Shown here piece after piece: positions 45,734-53,383 of a stretch of DNA of 64,000 nucleotides; position 1 is the first letter of the stretch; the number at the start of each line of letters is the position of its first letter. The stretch is from the NCBI GenBank assembly GCA_963717195.1, contig CAVQVR010000002.1, positions 186,001 to 250,000 of the forward strand. Reading direction: 5' to 3'. The notes beneath the pieces are model-generated. The model searched no databases, was not told the origin of the DNA, and was given only the letters and a program-made list of their open reading frames with translations. The translations under genes and the position numbers were made by a program. Source of the stretch: JACDAE01 sp963717195. Lineage in GTDB: Bacteria > Chloroflexota > Ktedonobacteria > Ktedonobacterales > Ktedonobacteraceae.

Positions 45734-46402
45734 ATGATGTTATTGCCCGAGTTGCGAGCTGAAGTGGCCCGCTATGCCAGAAAAATGTACGATAGTCAGC
45801 TTGTTCGAGCCTCACAAGGCAACCTGAGTGCGCGTGACCCAAAAAGTGGGCTGATCTGTATCAAGCCCAGTGGAATAGACTACGAATTGCTCACGGCTGA
45901 AGACATCGTCGTTATCGATGAGAATGGCAAAGTCGTAGAGGGAAAATGGGACCCATCCACTGAAACACCGCTGCACACACTTATTCTACGTCGTCGTCAT
46001 GATATCCACTGCGTGATGCACACACACTCGTTCTATGCCTCTGCCTTCAGCGTCGTGCACAAGCCTGTCCCAGTAATTTTAGCGGAATCGGCCAGTTGTC
46101 TCGGCGGCGAGGTTCCCGTTACACCCTACAAGCGTTCTGGCACTCAGGAATTCGCGGAACTCGTCGCAGAGATACTTGGAACAGGATCAGCTGTGATATG
46201 GGGCAACCACGGTGCCATGGCTGTAGGAACTAACCCTTCACATACGTTTTCCATTGCCCACGCCCTGGAAGATAGTGCCAGAATTTATACTATCGCGCGT
46301 CAACTCGGAGATCCTATTACACTTCCCCCAGAAGAAGTACAGCAATTGCATGAATTATGGTTGGAGCATTACAGGCAAAAAGCACTGGATCATACCATTT
46401 AG
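45734..46402 (+). CDS. Class II aldolase/adducin family protein
   Basis: A 222-residue zinc-dependent aldolase or epimerase of the L-fuculose-phosphate aldolase / L-ribulose-5-phosphate 4-epimerase family. Marks: LVRASQGNLSARDP (phosphate loop), CIKPSGIDYELL, DPSTETPLHTLI with a catalytic glutamate region, the zinc motif HTHSFYASAF, and the third zinc histidine in WGNHGAMAVG. Substrate choice between fuculose, rhamnulose and ribulose phosphates is not decidable. A fucosidase gene lies 2 kb downstream, which makes a fucose link possible (inference). Its stop overlaps that of menA on the opposite strand. Confidence 0.92.
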   Translation: MMLLPELRAEVARYARKMYDSQLVRASQGNLSARDPKSGLICIKPSGIDYELLTAEDIVVIDENGKVVEGKWDPSTETPLHTLILRRRHDIHCVMHTHSFYASAFSVVHKPVPVILAESASCLGGEVPVTPYKRSGTQEFAELVAEILGTGSAVIWGNHGAMAVGTNPSHTFSIAHALEDSARIYTIARQLGDPITLPPEEVQQLHELWLEHYRQKALDHTI

Positions 46403-47331
46403 AAACGTACTACTCTTGCAATCACAATCGCTAGAGCTAACACAGCCCCAAATTGCAGGTGCAGAAGAGATGTACGTTTGATGCCAATAATAAAGGCTTT
46501 GCGATCAACTGCTGCCAGAACCGCCCGTACATTGTTAAAAGCAAGCGGAAAGGTCAGCCAGACCGCCAGGCTATACAGAGGAAGTACCCCGAACAACGCA
46601 AAGAGCGTTACGGCTATATAGCTCCCTATCAGCAGAACTGCATGATAACGTTGCCCAAACTTGATGCCGAAGCGCACAGGCAACGTCTTCTTGTTCACAG
46701 CCAGATCATCCTGGTAATCGCGTACATTGTTCATATTCAAGATGGCAGTAACCATAAAACCAACAGGAATACTGGCTGCAAAGGCATGCCATGACCAGGA
46801 AGGAATCTGTACATAATAAGAACCCCACGTCATCAAAAAACCCATCGCGCTATAGACGAGAACATCACCCAGACCACGACTGGAGAACTTAAAGGGCCGG
46901 GCACTATAGAAATACGCGATCAGCATACCGGCAAGACCAAACAGAATAATAACCGGGCCCACGGTAATAATCAGGTACAGGCCAAGGAGCGCCGCAACCA
47001 CAAAACAGAGAATACCACCTCCAAGCACCTGATTGGCCGTCATCTCATTACGGAAAATAACCGTCATGGCTCCGAGTGAACCAGCATGATCCAATCCATA
47101 ACGATGATCAAAGTACTCGTTAAAGTAGTTTGTGCCAATCTGCAAGAACAGGCACGAAAAGAGCGTTACCAGAAATGCAACGATATGAAAAGTGCCCTCA
47201 TAGCCCGCCACTGCAGTGCCAACAAGCACCGGACTCACGGCAGCCGTAAGCGTCATCGGACGACTCGTTTTGAGCCATATTCTCCACACAGATCCAGATG
47301 CAGCAGGCACTGGTAATTTATCGTCCATCAA
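46399..47331 (-). CDS. menA: 1,4-dihydroxy-2-naphthoate polyprenyltransferase
   Basis: A 310-residue UbiA-superfamily integral membrane enzyme that prenylates DHNA in menaquinone synthesis. Marks: WLKTSRPMTLTAAVSPVLVG at the N-terminus, the first aspartate-rich motif QIGTNYFNEYFDH, the second MNNVRDYQDDLAVNKKTLPV, and about eight hydrophobic helices. The UbiA fold and N-terminal pattern favour MenA over ubiquinone or heme enzymes, fitting a menaquinone-using Chloroflexota host. The gene is convergent with the aldolase, with overlapping stop codons. Confidence 0.92.
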   Translation of the reverse strand: MMDDKLPVPAASGSVWRIWLKTSRPMTLTAAVSPVLVGTAVAGYEGTFHIVAFLVTLFSCLFLQIGTNYFNEYFDHRYGLDHAGSLGAMTVIFRNEMTANQVLGGGILCFVVAALLGLYLIITVGPVIILFGLAGMLIAYFYSARPFKFSSRGLGDVLVYSAMGFLMTWGSYYVQIPSWSWHAFAASIPVGFMVTAILNMNNVRDYQDDLAVNKKTLPVRFGIKFGQRYHAVLLIGSYIAVTLFALFGVLPLYSLAVWLTFPLAFNNVRAVLAAVDRKAFIIGIKRTSLLHLQFGAVLALAIVIARVVRF

Positions 47332-47390
47332 AAAGCCTCTCTATCTATCAAAGATACTAATACATGATAGCTAATTCCTCATTATAGTAA

Positions 47391-47421
47391 AAATAGTAGG
47401 ACGTTCCTGGCAAAATGTCAA
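47391..47421 (-). promoter_or_regulatory. menA: Candidate menA promoter
   Basis: Reading the minus strand, TTGACA (47421-47416) is followed after 19 bases by TATAAT (47396-47391). Both hexamers are perfect but the spacer is longer than the ideal 17. It lies about 60 bases upstream of the menA start. Confidence 0.45.
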
Positions 47422-47620
47422 AGAGCTAGATGACAATCAGCCTTTTCACGGAAATATCACGGCTATATGATAAAGTGTTACATATATGATGATACCTTAT
47501 CTATATATACTGGTTACATATTGTCACCATACATCATTGAGAACCGTGTATAAACAAGTGGAAGGTAGCAACCAGGAACTCCACCATTTTCTATTCACAC
47601 AGAAGAAAGGAAACAACACA

Positions 47621-47854
47621 ATGGCAAAAATAGACATTGCCTCTTCGAAGACACAGGATGTGCAGGATCAATACTTCCGTATTACCGACCAGGTACCTGA
47701 TGAGGTCTGGTACTGGGCTGCGCTTGGCTCAATCATCGCCTCTGCACTGCTCTTTAGCTTCAACAAACGTGATTGGAGCCTCTTTGTCGGTCAATGGCCG
47801 CCAACTTTCCTGCTTTTCGGTCTCTTCCACAAGTTATTGAAGCCTTCACGCTAG
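47621..47854 (+). CDS. Small membrane protein, unknown function
   Basis: A 77-residue protein. A polar head (AKIDIASSKTQDVQDQYFRI) is followed by two hydrophobic segments (VWYWAALGSIIASALLFSF; WPPTFLLFGLFHKLL). I start at this ATG because AAGAAAGGAAAC precedes it; an in-frame ATG at 47486 would add an unlikely N-terminus. No family is recognised. A large imperfect palindrome lies just downstream, before the PRC-barrel gene. Confidence 0.65.
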   Translation: MAKIDIASSKTQDVQDQYFRITDQVPDEVWYWAALGSIIASALLFSFNKRDWSLFVGQWPPTFLLFGLFHKLLKPSR

Positions 47855-47861
47855 AGATTAC

Positions 47862-47940
47862 GTGTAAAGAAGTAGCAGATCCATATTTGCAGGAGTAGGG
47901 ATTGTCTCACTCCTGCGAACATGGAAACATTTCTTTACAC
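47862..47940. repeat. Imperfect 79-bp palindrome with nested hairpin
   Basis: GTGTAAAGAA (47862-47871) is the exact complement of TTCTTTACAC (47931-47940). Inside it GCAGGAGT and ACTCCTGC (47889-47896 and 47909-47916) form a second hairpin. It separates two genes and may be a terminator or a miniature mobile element. Confidence 0.6.
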
Positions 47941-47951
47941 TGGAGAAGAGG

Positions 47952-48467
47952 ATGCAGAACACAGCGGCAACTAGGAAATGGTCAGATATGAAAGGTCTGG
48001 CGGTAATAGCGATTGACACTGGAATGAGGGTAGGCTCCCTTAATGATTTCTATTTTGATCCACAACACAATAGCATCTATGCCTTACAGGTCAAAACAAG
48101 CCTCTTTGGTCGCCATGCGCTACCAACCAGCGTCATTAATGCGATTGGAATTGATGCCGTCACCTTTGCCACTGAGGAGCAGCTCATCAAAGCAAATAGC
48201 GATGAAACCATTGCGAAAATGCCACTTGGAAGCACTATCTTATCGTATCATGTGCTTAGTGAGGGTGGTACAGTCATCGGTACCGTTGGCAACATCATAC
48301 TGGATGTTAGCATACCTACAGCATTGAAAGTTGTGGCATTTGAGTTAGCCGCAGGACTACGAGCACGCATCAGCAATCATTATCCGTCATTTGATGCCAG
48401 CCAGGTAGGACGGTATGGAGGTGACGTAATCGTTATCCCCGATGCAATTGCCGCCACGTTACAATAA
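47952..48467 (+). CDS. PRC-barrel domain protein (two barrels)
   Basis: A 171-residue protein. WSDMKGLAVIAIDTGMRVGSLNDFYFDP opens a PRC-barrel, and the second half (LGSTILSYHVLSEGGTVIGT, VGNIILDVSI) repeats the fold. PRC-barrel proteins often serve in photosynthetic reaction centre assembly, RNA processing (RimM) or as general adaptor modules. The stand-alone double-barrel kind is common in Ktedonobacteria and Actinobacteria without a known role. The start has GGAGAAGAGG close upstream; an alternative is Met13. Confidence 0.8.
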   Translation: MQNTAATRKWSDMKGLAVIAIDTGMRVGSLNDFYFDPQHNSIYALQVKTSLFGRHALPTSVINAIGIDAVTFATEEQLIKANSDETIAKMPLGSTILSYHVLSEGGTVIGTVGNIILDVSIPTALKVVAFELAAGLRARISNHYPSFDASQVGRYGGDVIVIPDAIAATLQ

Positions 48468-48543
48468 CTTTTGATCATTTGAAAACACATTCAGTATTGA
48501 ATAGAGGCCGTGCAGTAAGGAAACACAGGAGGCATTTCCACCT

Positions 48544-49516
48544 ATGGCCCAGATTGAGCACGTATCACATGCACAATTGCAAGCGACTCCAGAGGCGATC
48601 CAACGCTTTCAAGCTATGGCCTATGGCATAACCACCCACTGGGGTCTGTATTCACTGCTGGGACGCAATGAATGGGCGATGCACCTGGAACATATCCCGA
48701 CACCTGAATACGAACAACTAATGCAACAGTTCAATCCCTCCCACTTCAATGCTCAACAATGGGCCGACATTCTGGTGGAAGTTGGAGCACAGGCATTTAT
48801 GATCACAAGCAAACATCACGACGGATTTTGTCTGTTCGACTCCGCCCTGACCAACTATAAAGTGACCAATACCCCCTTCAAGCGCGACATCATCGGCGAA
48901 CTGGCCGACGCACTTCACCAACGCAATATCCCCTTTCATCTTTACTATTCCCTGCTCGACTGGCACCATCCCGCTTATCAAACAGACTGGGATGCCTATG
49001 TAGCCTATTACCAGGGACAGGTCCGCGAACTCTGTAGCAATTATGGCAAGATCGCTGGCATAGTCTTCGATGGCTACTGGCCCCAACACCCACTCTGCTC
49101 CCGATCAAACCCACTTCCTTGCCAGGGGTTCCTGGGATCTGACCAACACCTATGATTCTATTCATACACTGCAACCCCAGGCTCTGATCGTTAACAATCA
49201 TCATGCCACACCACTGGCAGGCGAAGACTATCAAGTGTGGGAGGTCGATCTGCCAGGAGAAAATACTATCGGCTTCAATACGACAGAGATCAGCTCACTA
49301 CCACTGGCTTCCTGGTTTACAGTCAATATAGGCTGGAGCTATCGACAGGAAGAGCAAGAAATTAAACCTGCTGAAGAGCTTCTGCACCTGATTACCGAAA
49401 GCCATCGACGCCACGCTACGTGCTGGCTCAACGTCGGTCCCACGCCAGAAGGCGAGATTCTGCCTGCTGAAGTTGCTGAATTCCACCGCCTCGCTCAAAT
49501 GATGAGCCATTTGTAG
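48544..49516 (+). CDS. Alpha-L-fucosidase (GH29-like), reading frame broken once
   Basis: A glycoside hydrolase of about 323 residues. The first frame carries the barrel motifs FQAMAYGITTHWGLYSLLGR, SHFNAQQWADILVEVGAQAF, MITSKHHDGFCLFDSALTNY and GKIAGIVFDGYWP (with the nucleophile-type Asp). The second frame continues TFLARG-like WDLTNTYDSIHTLQPQALIV, GEDYQVWEVDLPGENT and a conserved Trp-Ser-Tyr block. The +1 junction is at GGCCCCAACACC (49079-49090), though a shift further along at CCCGATC is also possible. No signal peptide is seen, so it may be cytoplasmic. Fucosidase fits with the nearby class II aldolase. Confidence 0.82.
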
Positions 49517-49545
49517 AGGCACCGTTTACAAGCCCGTGTCGATTA
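49515..49545. repeat. Dispersed repeat unit after the fucosidase gene
   Basis: TAGAGGCACCGTTTACAA followed by GCCCGTG begins at the fucosidase stop codon and matches the family consensus except for one base in the G-run. Confidence 0.6.
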
Positions 49546-49681
49546 CCCCGCGCCGTTTACTATGAAGGGCAACTAGATTTCTTGAGATTCTTCTGAGTTT
49601 TTTTCCCTCTACCTTGAGTCTCCATTGATATATCTCGCATTATACTGACCAAAACGAGAATTTCTTCGCTGGAGACTGATT

Positions 49682-49933
49682 ATGATTTTTCGCCCTTTGC
49701 GTATCCTTTCCCATCAGTTGGAACATCTTGAGCGCATCTTCGACAAGTTTTATCGCGTCATGGAGAGGCAACCATTACCAGACCATTCACCGGGTTCCGG
49801 CCTCGGACTGGCCATTTGTAAAGGAGTAGTGGAGGCGCATGGAGGGCGCATCTGGGCAGAGCAGCATCCAGGTGGAGGCTCTCTCTTTTCTATCGCATTG
49901 CCTGTCGGCAAACTAGAAGGGATCACGATATGA
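49682..49933 (+). pseudogene. Truncated sensor histidine kinase (KdpD-like C-terminus)
   Basis: An 83-residue reading that holds only the C-terminal part of a histidine-kinase ATPase domain: HLERIFDKFYRVMERQPLPD (F box), GSGLGLAICKGVVEAHGGRI (G2 box) and PGGGSLFSIALPV (last strand). The dimerisation/phospho-acceptor His, N box and D box are absent, and no sensor or membrane region is encoded upstream. The 3' end overlaps the KdpE-like start (ATGA), the position that kdpD takes in kdp operons. So kdpD has been lost except for its last 80 codons. A protein could still be made. Confidence 0.8.
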
Positions 49934-50656
49934 GTAAACCAGGAGCACGCGTTTTAGTTGTCGATGATGAAATTGAGATCATTCGTGCTTTACAGCGTAG
50001 CCTGGTCGCCCATGGATATAAAGTCTTTCCGGCCAGAAGCGGCGAAGATGCCATTGATAGCTTCCAGCAACATCGACCAGATCTCGTTCTCCTCGACCTG
50101 ATGTTACCACGGCATGAGCGGCCTGGAGGTCTGCCGCTGGATTCGTACAACGTCCTCTACCCCCATCATCGTTCTCTCAGTCAAAGGCACAGAAAAAGAT
50201 AAAGTCCAGGCGCTCGATGCTGGGGCCGATGACTATGTACTCAAACCTTTCGGTATGGACGAGATCCTGGCACGCATGCGAGCAGCCTTACGTCATGTCG
50301 CACGCGTCCCCTTAGGAACCGCTCCTCAGATTCGCATCGGCCCACTGGAGATGGACCTCGTACGACGGGACGTGCAACTCAACGAAAAAGAGCTCCAGCT
50401 CACTCCAACCGAATACGATCTGCTCAAAGTATTTCTTATGCACCAGGGCAAGATCCTAACACGCCAGATGTTACTCACTGATGTATGGGGAGAGAACTCC
50501 CCAGAGCGCTCTCACAGCTTGCATGTCTACGTCGCCCAACTACGTCAGAAGATCGAACCAACACCCGATCAGCCTCGCTTCATCCTCACTATCCCTGGCG
50601 TCGGATATCGTTTCAACGATGAAGATGCTGAGGAAATTGATGCCTCAAAATCTTGA
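49930..50656 (+). CDS. kdpE: KdpE-like response regulator, reading frame broken once
   Basis: An OmpR-family regulator of about 241 residues. The receiver is split: the first frame has VLVVDDEIEIIRALQRSL and the phospho-acceptor in LVLLDLMLP, and the second has GMSGLEVCRWIRTTSSTPII, KGTEKDKVQALDAGADDYVL and KPF. A winged-helix domain follows (LTPTEYDLLKVFLMHQGKIL ... HSLHVYVAQLRQKIEP ... GVGYRFNDE). The junction is TTACCACGGCATGAGC (50104-50119) with one extra base. In other bacteria KdpE activates kdpFABC under K+ limitation. The kdp structural genes begin about 700 bases downstream. Confidence 0.88.
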
Positions 50657-50889
50657 GTAAATCCTGAGCAAACATACCAATCTTCAGACTGCCTATTTAT
50701 TTCCCTTACGCTATACTCATATGGGAGAGGGGAAAAGGTACAGCCACTCCGGGAAACGATAGAAAATATATGATAGGACGACAGAAGGTTCGTATGACAG
50801 CTTGCCTAAGAAAACTAAATGTATTCAAACAGGCTAAGAGTGTCTTATGGACAACACCACCATATCCATGAAAAGGAAGGAGTCCGTGC

Positions 50890-51306
50890 ATGTCCGGAAC
50901 ACGGATCTTATTAGTAGAAGACGACGAGGTCTTGCGTGATCTGGTGGAACGCAATCTCCTGGCACGCTCATATGATGTAAGCATAGCGACAGATGCCGAG
51001 AGCGCTCTCACGCAGTTACGCACAACAACCTTCGATCTGATTTTCCTGGATATTAATCTGCCAGATCAGACGGGTTGGGATATTCTGCGTATCGCACAAC
51101 GCGAAGGATCTCTTCATACCCAGGATATCAATGGCGATTTTAATAAACTTCCTGTGGTGGTTCTCTCTGCTGTACGTGTCAGTCCGGGACGCCTGGCAGA
51201 ATTCCATCCCATCGCCTACCTACCCAAACCCTTTCCCATGGAAGCATTACTGCGCCTGGCCGCAGAGGCTTCGCAACGAAAGGAAGCAAATACGCCACCA
51301 GCCTGA
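50890..51306 (+). CDS. Receiver-only response regulator
   Basis: A 138-residue protein that is almost only a receiver domain: ILLVEDDEVLRDLVERNLLA (acidic pocket), phospho-acceptor Asp in LIFLDINLPDQTGW, a conserved Ser in VVLSAVR and the Lys in YLPKPFP. It has a short linker and no output domain. Between the regulator and the Kdp genes it may act as a phosphate sink or bind a partner protein. An insert in the middle (EGSLHTQDINGDFNKLP) is unusual. AAGGAAGGAG lies before the ATG. Confidence 0.88.
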   Translation: MSGTRILLVEDDEVLRDLVERNLLARSYDVSIATDAESALTQLRTTTFDLIFLDINLPDQTGWDILRIAQREGSLHTQDINGDFNKLPVVVLSAVRVSPGRLAEFHPIAYLPKPFPMEALLRLAAEASQRKEANTPPA

Positions 51307-51354
51307 TGAAACGTTGGGACGTATCCTACCCACCAGTTCACGAGGAGGAACTGT

Positions 51355-51438
51355 ATGCTTGATGCACTCATTATCGTCGTGACCATCGTAATGTTCGTCG
51401 CGTTCGCACTCTTCACCGAAGGCTGTGAGCGCCTGTAG
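51355..51438 (+). CDS. 27-residue membrane peptide before kdpF
   Basis: MLDALIIVVTIVMFVAFALF followed by TEGCERL is preceded by GAGGAGGAA at ideal spacing. The single hydrophobic helix and a polar C-terminus with Cys-Glu-Arg-Leu resemble small unnamed ORFs that I recall upstream of kdpF in several phyla. It overlaps the start of a dispersed repeat. Likely translated and perhaps a further small Kdp accessory subunit (inference). Confidence 0.6.
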   Translation: MLDALIIVVTIVMFVAFALFTEGCERL

Positions 51439-51498
51439 GGGCCACATTTATGTCGCCCATCGCGATTGATCGGCCCGCTCGCGATTGATCGCACCCGT
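51436..51498. repeat. Dispersed repeat and tandem GCGATTGATCG motif before kdpF
   Basis: TAGGGGCCACATTTATGTCG resembles the family start; then TCGCGATTGATCG occurs twice (about 51468 and 51479). These fill the gap between the small ORF and kdpF. Confidence 0.5.
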
Positions 51499-51514
51499 AA
51501 AGAAGGAGACAGCT

Positions 51515-51610
51515 ATGAACACTCCGCTGGAATATATTCTAGTGGGCATCGTCACACTTGGCATTCTCATTTATCTTCTCATTGCACTCCTGGCACCTGA
51601 GAAATTTTAG
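51515..51610 (+). CDS. kdpF: KdpF, small stabilising subunit of the K+ ATPase
   Basis: A 31-residue single-helix peptide (MNTPLEYILVGIVTLGILIY, then LLIALLAPEKF). KdpF's helix stabilises the KdpABC complex in the membrane. The Tyr in the middle and the ending P-E-x-F are the family's pattern (E. coli KdpF ends AEAF). GAAGGAG precedes the start. kdpA follows after 32 bases. Confidence 0.85.
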   Translation: MNTPLEYILVGIVTLGILIYLLIALLAPEKF

Positions 51611-51642
51611 TCGTTTTTTTATCACAAGCGAGGTAAAAAACT

Positions 51643-53382
51643 ATGCCTGTAACGCTGAATAGTGTCCTGCAGGTACTGATCTTTATGGTCATCATACTGC
51701 TGCTGACCAAACCGGTCGGCCTGTACCTGACCAAAGTCTTTAATGGGGAACGCACCTGGCTCTCACCAGCGGTGGTTCCCGTAGAGCGCTTCTTCTATCG
51801 CCTCTCCGGTATCAACGAGGAGGAGGAGCAGAAGTGGACGGGCTACATGCTCTCTGTGCTGATCTTCAGTTTGGTAGGCATGCTGCTTCTCTATCTGTTC
51901 GAGCGCACCCAGCAGTGGCAAGGAGCGTTCTTCAACCCGGCAGGCCTACCGAACGTAGAGCCACAACTGGCCTTCAATACTGCCGCTAGCTTCACCACTA
52001 ATACCAACTGGCAGAGCTACACAGGCGAACAGACCATGAGCTACCTGACACAGATGGCTGGCCTGACCTTTCACCAGTTCGTCTCTGCTGCCGCTGGTAT
52101 TGCACTGGCGGTTGCAGTAGTGCGCGGACTGGCACGCCGTAGCGCACAGCACCTGGGCAACTTCTGGGTGGACATCACACGCTGCACACTCTATATCCTA
52201 CTCCCGATCTGTATTGTAGGCGCTCTCGTCTTCGTCTCGCAGGGGATGATCCAAAACTTCAGTCCTTATACGATAGTGCACACCTTGAACGGACAGGTAC
52301 AGACCATCGCTCAGGGCCCGGTAGCCTCTATGGAGATCATTAAGGATCTGGGAACTAATGGTGGTGGCTTCTTTAACGTGAACTCGGCTCATCCCTTCGA
52401 GAATCCTAACGCCTTTACCGGCCTGCTGATCATCCTCTGTGAACTCTGCCTCGGAGCAGGCCTGTTCTACATGTTTGGTAAGATGGTGGGCAATACCCGT
52501 CAGGGCTGGGTGCTCTGGGCTGTGTCCGCAGTCATCTTTTTAATTGGCATGGCCGTGGTCATCCCAGCCGAGCAGACTGGCAATCCGCTCCTGACAAACG
52601 CTGGAGCAAACCAGCAAGTCAGCACCTACCAGTCGGGCGGCAACATGGAGGGCAAGGAGGTACGCTACGGCATCACGCTCTCGGCAATCCAGGAAGTGAC
52701 CACGACCGCCACCTCGACGGGCACGGTCATGAGCTTCCATGATAGCTATACACCTGTAGGTGGGCTGGTGCTAGTTACCAATATCGCACTCGGTGAACTC
52801 ATCTTTGGAGGTGTCGGTTCGGGACTCTACAGCATGCTCTACTTCGCGATCATTGCGGTCTTTATCGCTGGCCTGATGGTGGGACGCACACCGGAATACC
52901 TGGGCAAGAAGATCGAACGCAAGGAAATCATGATGGCGGTACTGGCCTTATTGATCTCGCCCTTGCTGGTCCTGAGCTTTACGGCTCTGGCTCTGGTGGT
53001 TCCTCAAGGGCTTGCCGGAATTGCCAACGCGGGTCCACATGGACTTACGGAGGTTCTGTACGGATACACCTCCGCCAACGGTAACAACGGTTCAGCCTTT
53101 GCCGGGCTCGCGGCCAACACGCCATTCTACAACTGGACGCTTGGTATCGTGATGCTCATCGGTCGCTTCGCAGAAGTCATTCCCGTCCTGGCCTTCGCTG
53201 GTTCGCTGGTCCAGAAGAGGGTTGTACCCGCCGGACTTGGAACCTTCCCAACCACAGGGCCACTTTTTGTAGCGCTCTTGATGGGCGTGATCGTGATCGT
53301 GGGCGCACTCACTTACTTCCCGGCGTATTCACTGGGGCCGATCGTAGAACAGTTGCTTATGTATGGAGGTAAGACGTTCTAA
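51643..53382 (+). CDS. kdpA: KdpA, potassium-binding subunit of the K+ ATPase
   Basis: A 579-residue membrane protein that selects and conducts K+ into the Kdp complex. It has about ten hydrophobic helices and the conserved selectivity-filter segments, among them LGTNGGGFFNVNSAHPFENP and the related FTTNTNWQSYTGE. The family's N-terminal motif (LTKPVGLYLTKVFNGER) is clear. The length is slightly longer than E. coli KdpA (557). A 2-base gap separates it from kdpB, whose ribosome site GGAGG lies inside the kdpA end. Confidence 0.97.
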   Translation: MPVTLNSVLQVLIFMVIILLLTKPVGLYLTKVFNGERTWLSPAVVPVERFFYRLSGINEEEEQKWTGYMLSVLIFSLVGMLLLYLFERTQQWQGAFFNPAGLPNVEPQLAFNTAASFTTNTNWQSYTGEQTMSYLTQMAGLTFHQFVSAAAGIALAVAVVRGLARRSAQHLGNFWVDITRCTLYILLPICIVGALVFVSQGMIQNFSPYTIVHTLNGQVQTIAQGPVASMEIIKDLGTNGGGFFNVNSAHPFENPNAFTGLLIILCELCLGAGLFYMFGKMVGNTRQGWVLWAVSAVIFLIGMAVVIPAEQTGNPLLTNAGANQQVSTYQSGGNMEGKEVRYGITLSAIQEVTTTATSTGTVMSFHDSYTPVGGLVLVTNIALGELIFGGVGSGLYSMLYFAIIAVFIAGLMVGRTPEYLGKKIERKEIMMAVLALLISPLLVLSFTALALVVPQGLAGIANAGPHGLTEVLYGYTSANGNNGSAFAGLAANTPFYNWTLGIVMLIGRFAEVIPVLAFAGSLVQKRVVPAGLGTFPTTGPLFVALLMGVIVIVGALTYFPAYSLGPIVEQLLMYGGKTF

Positions 53383-53383
53383 C

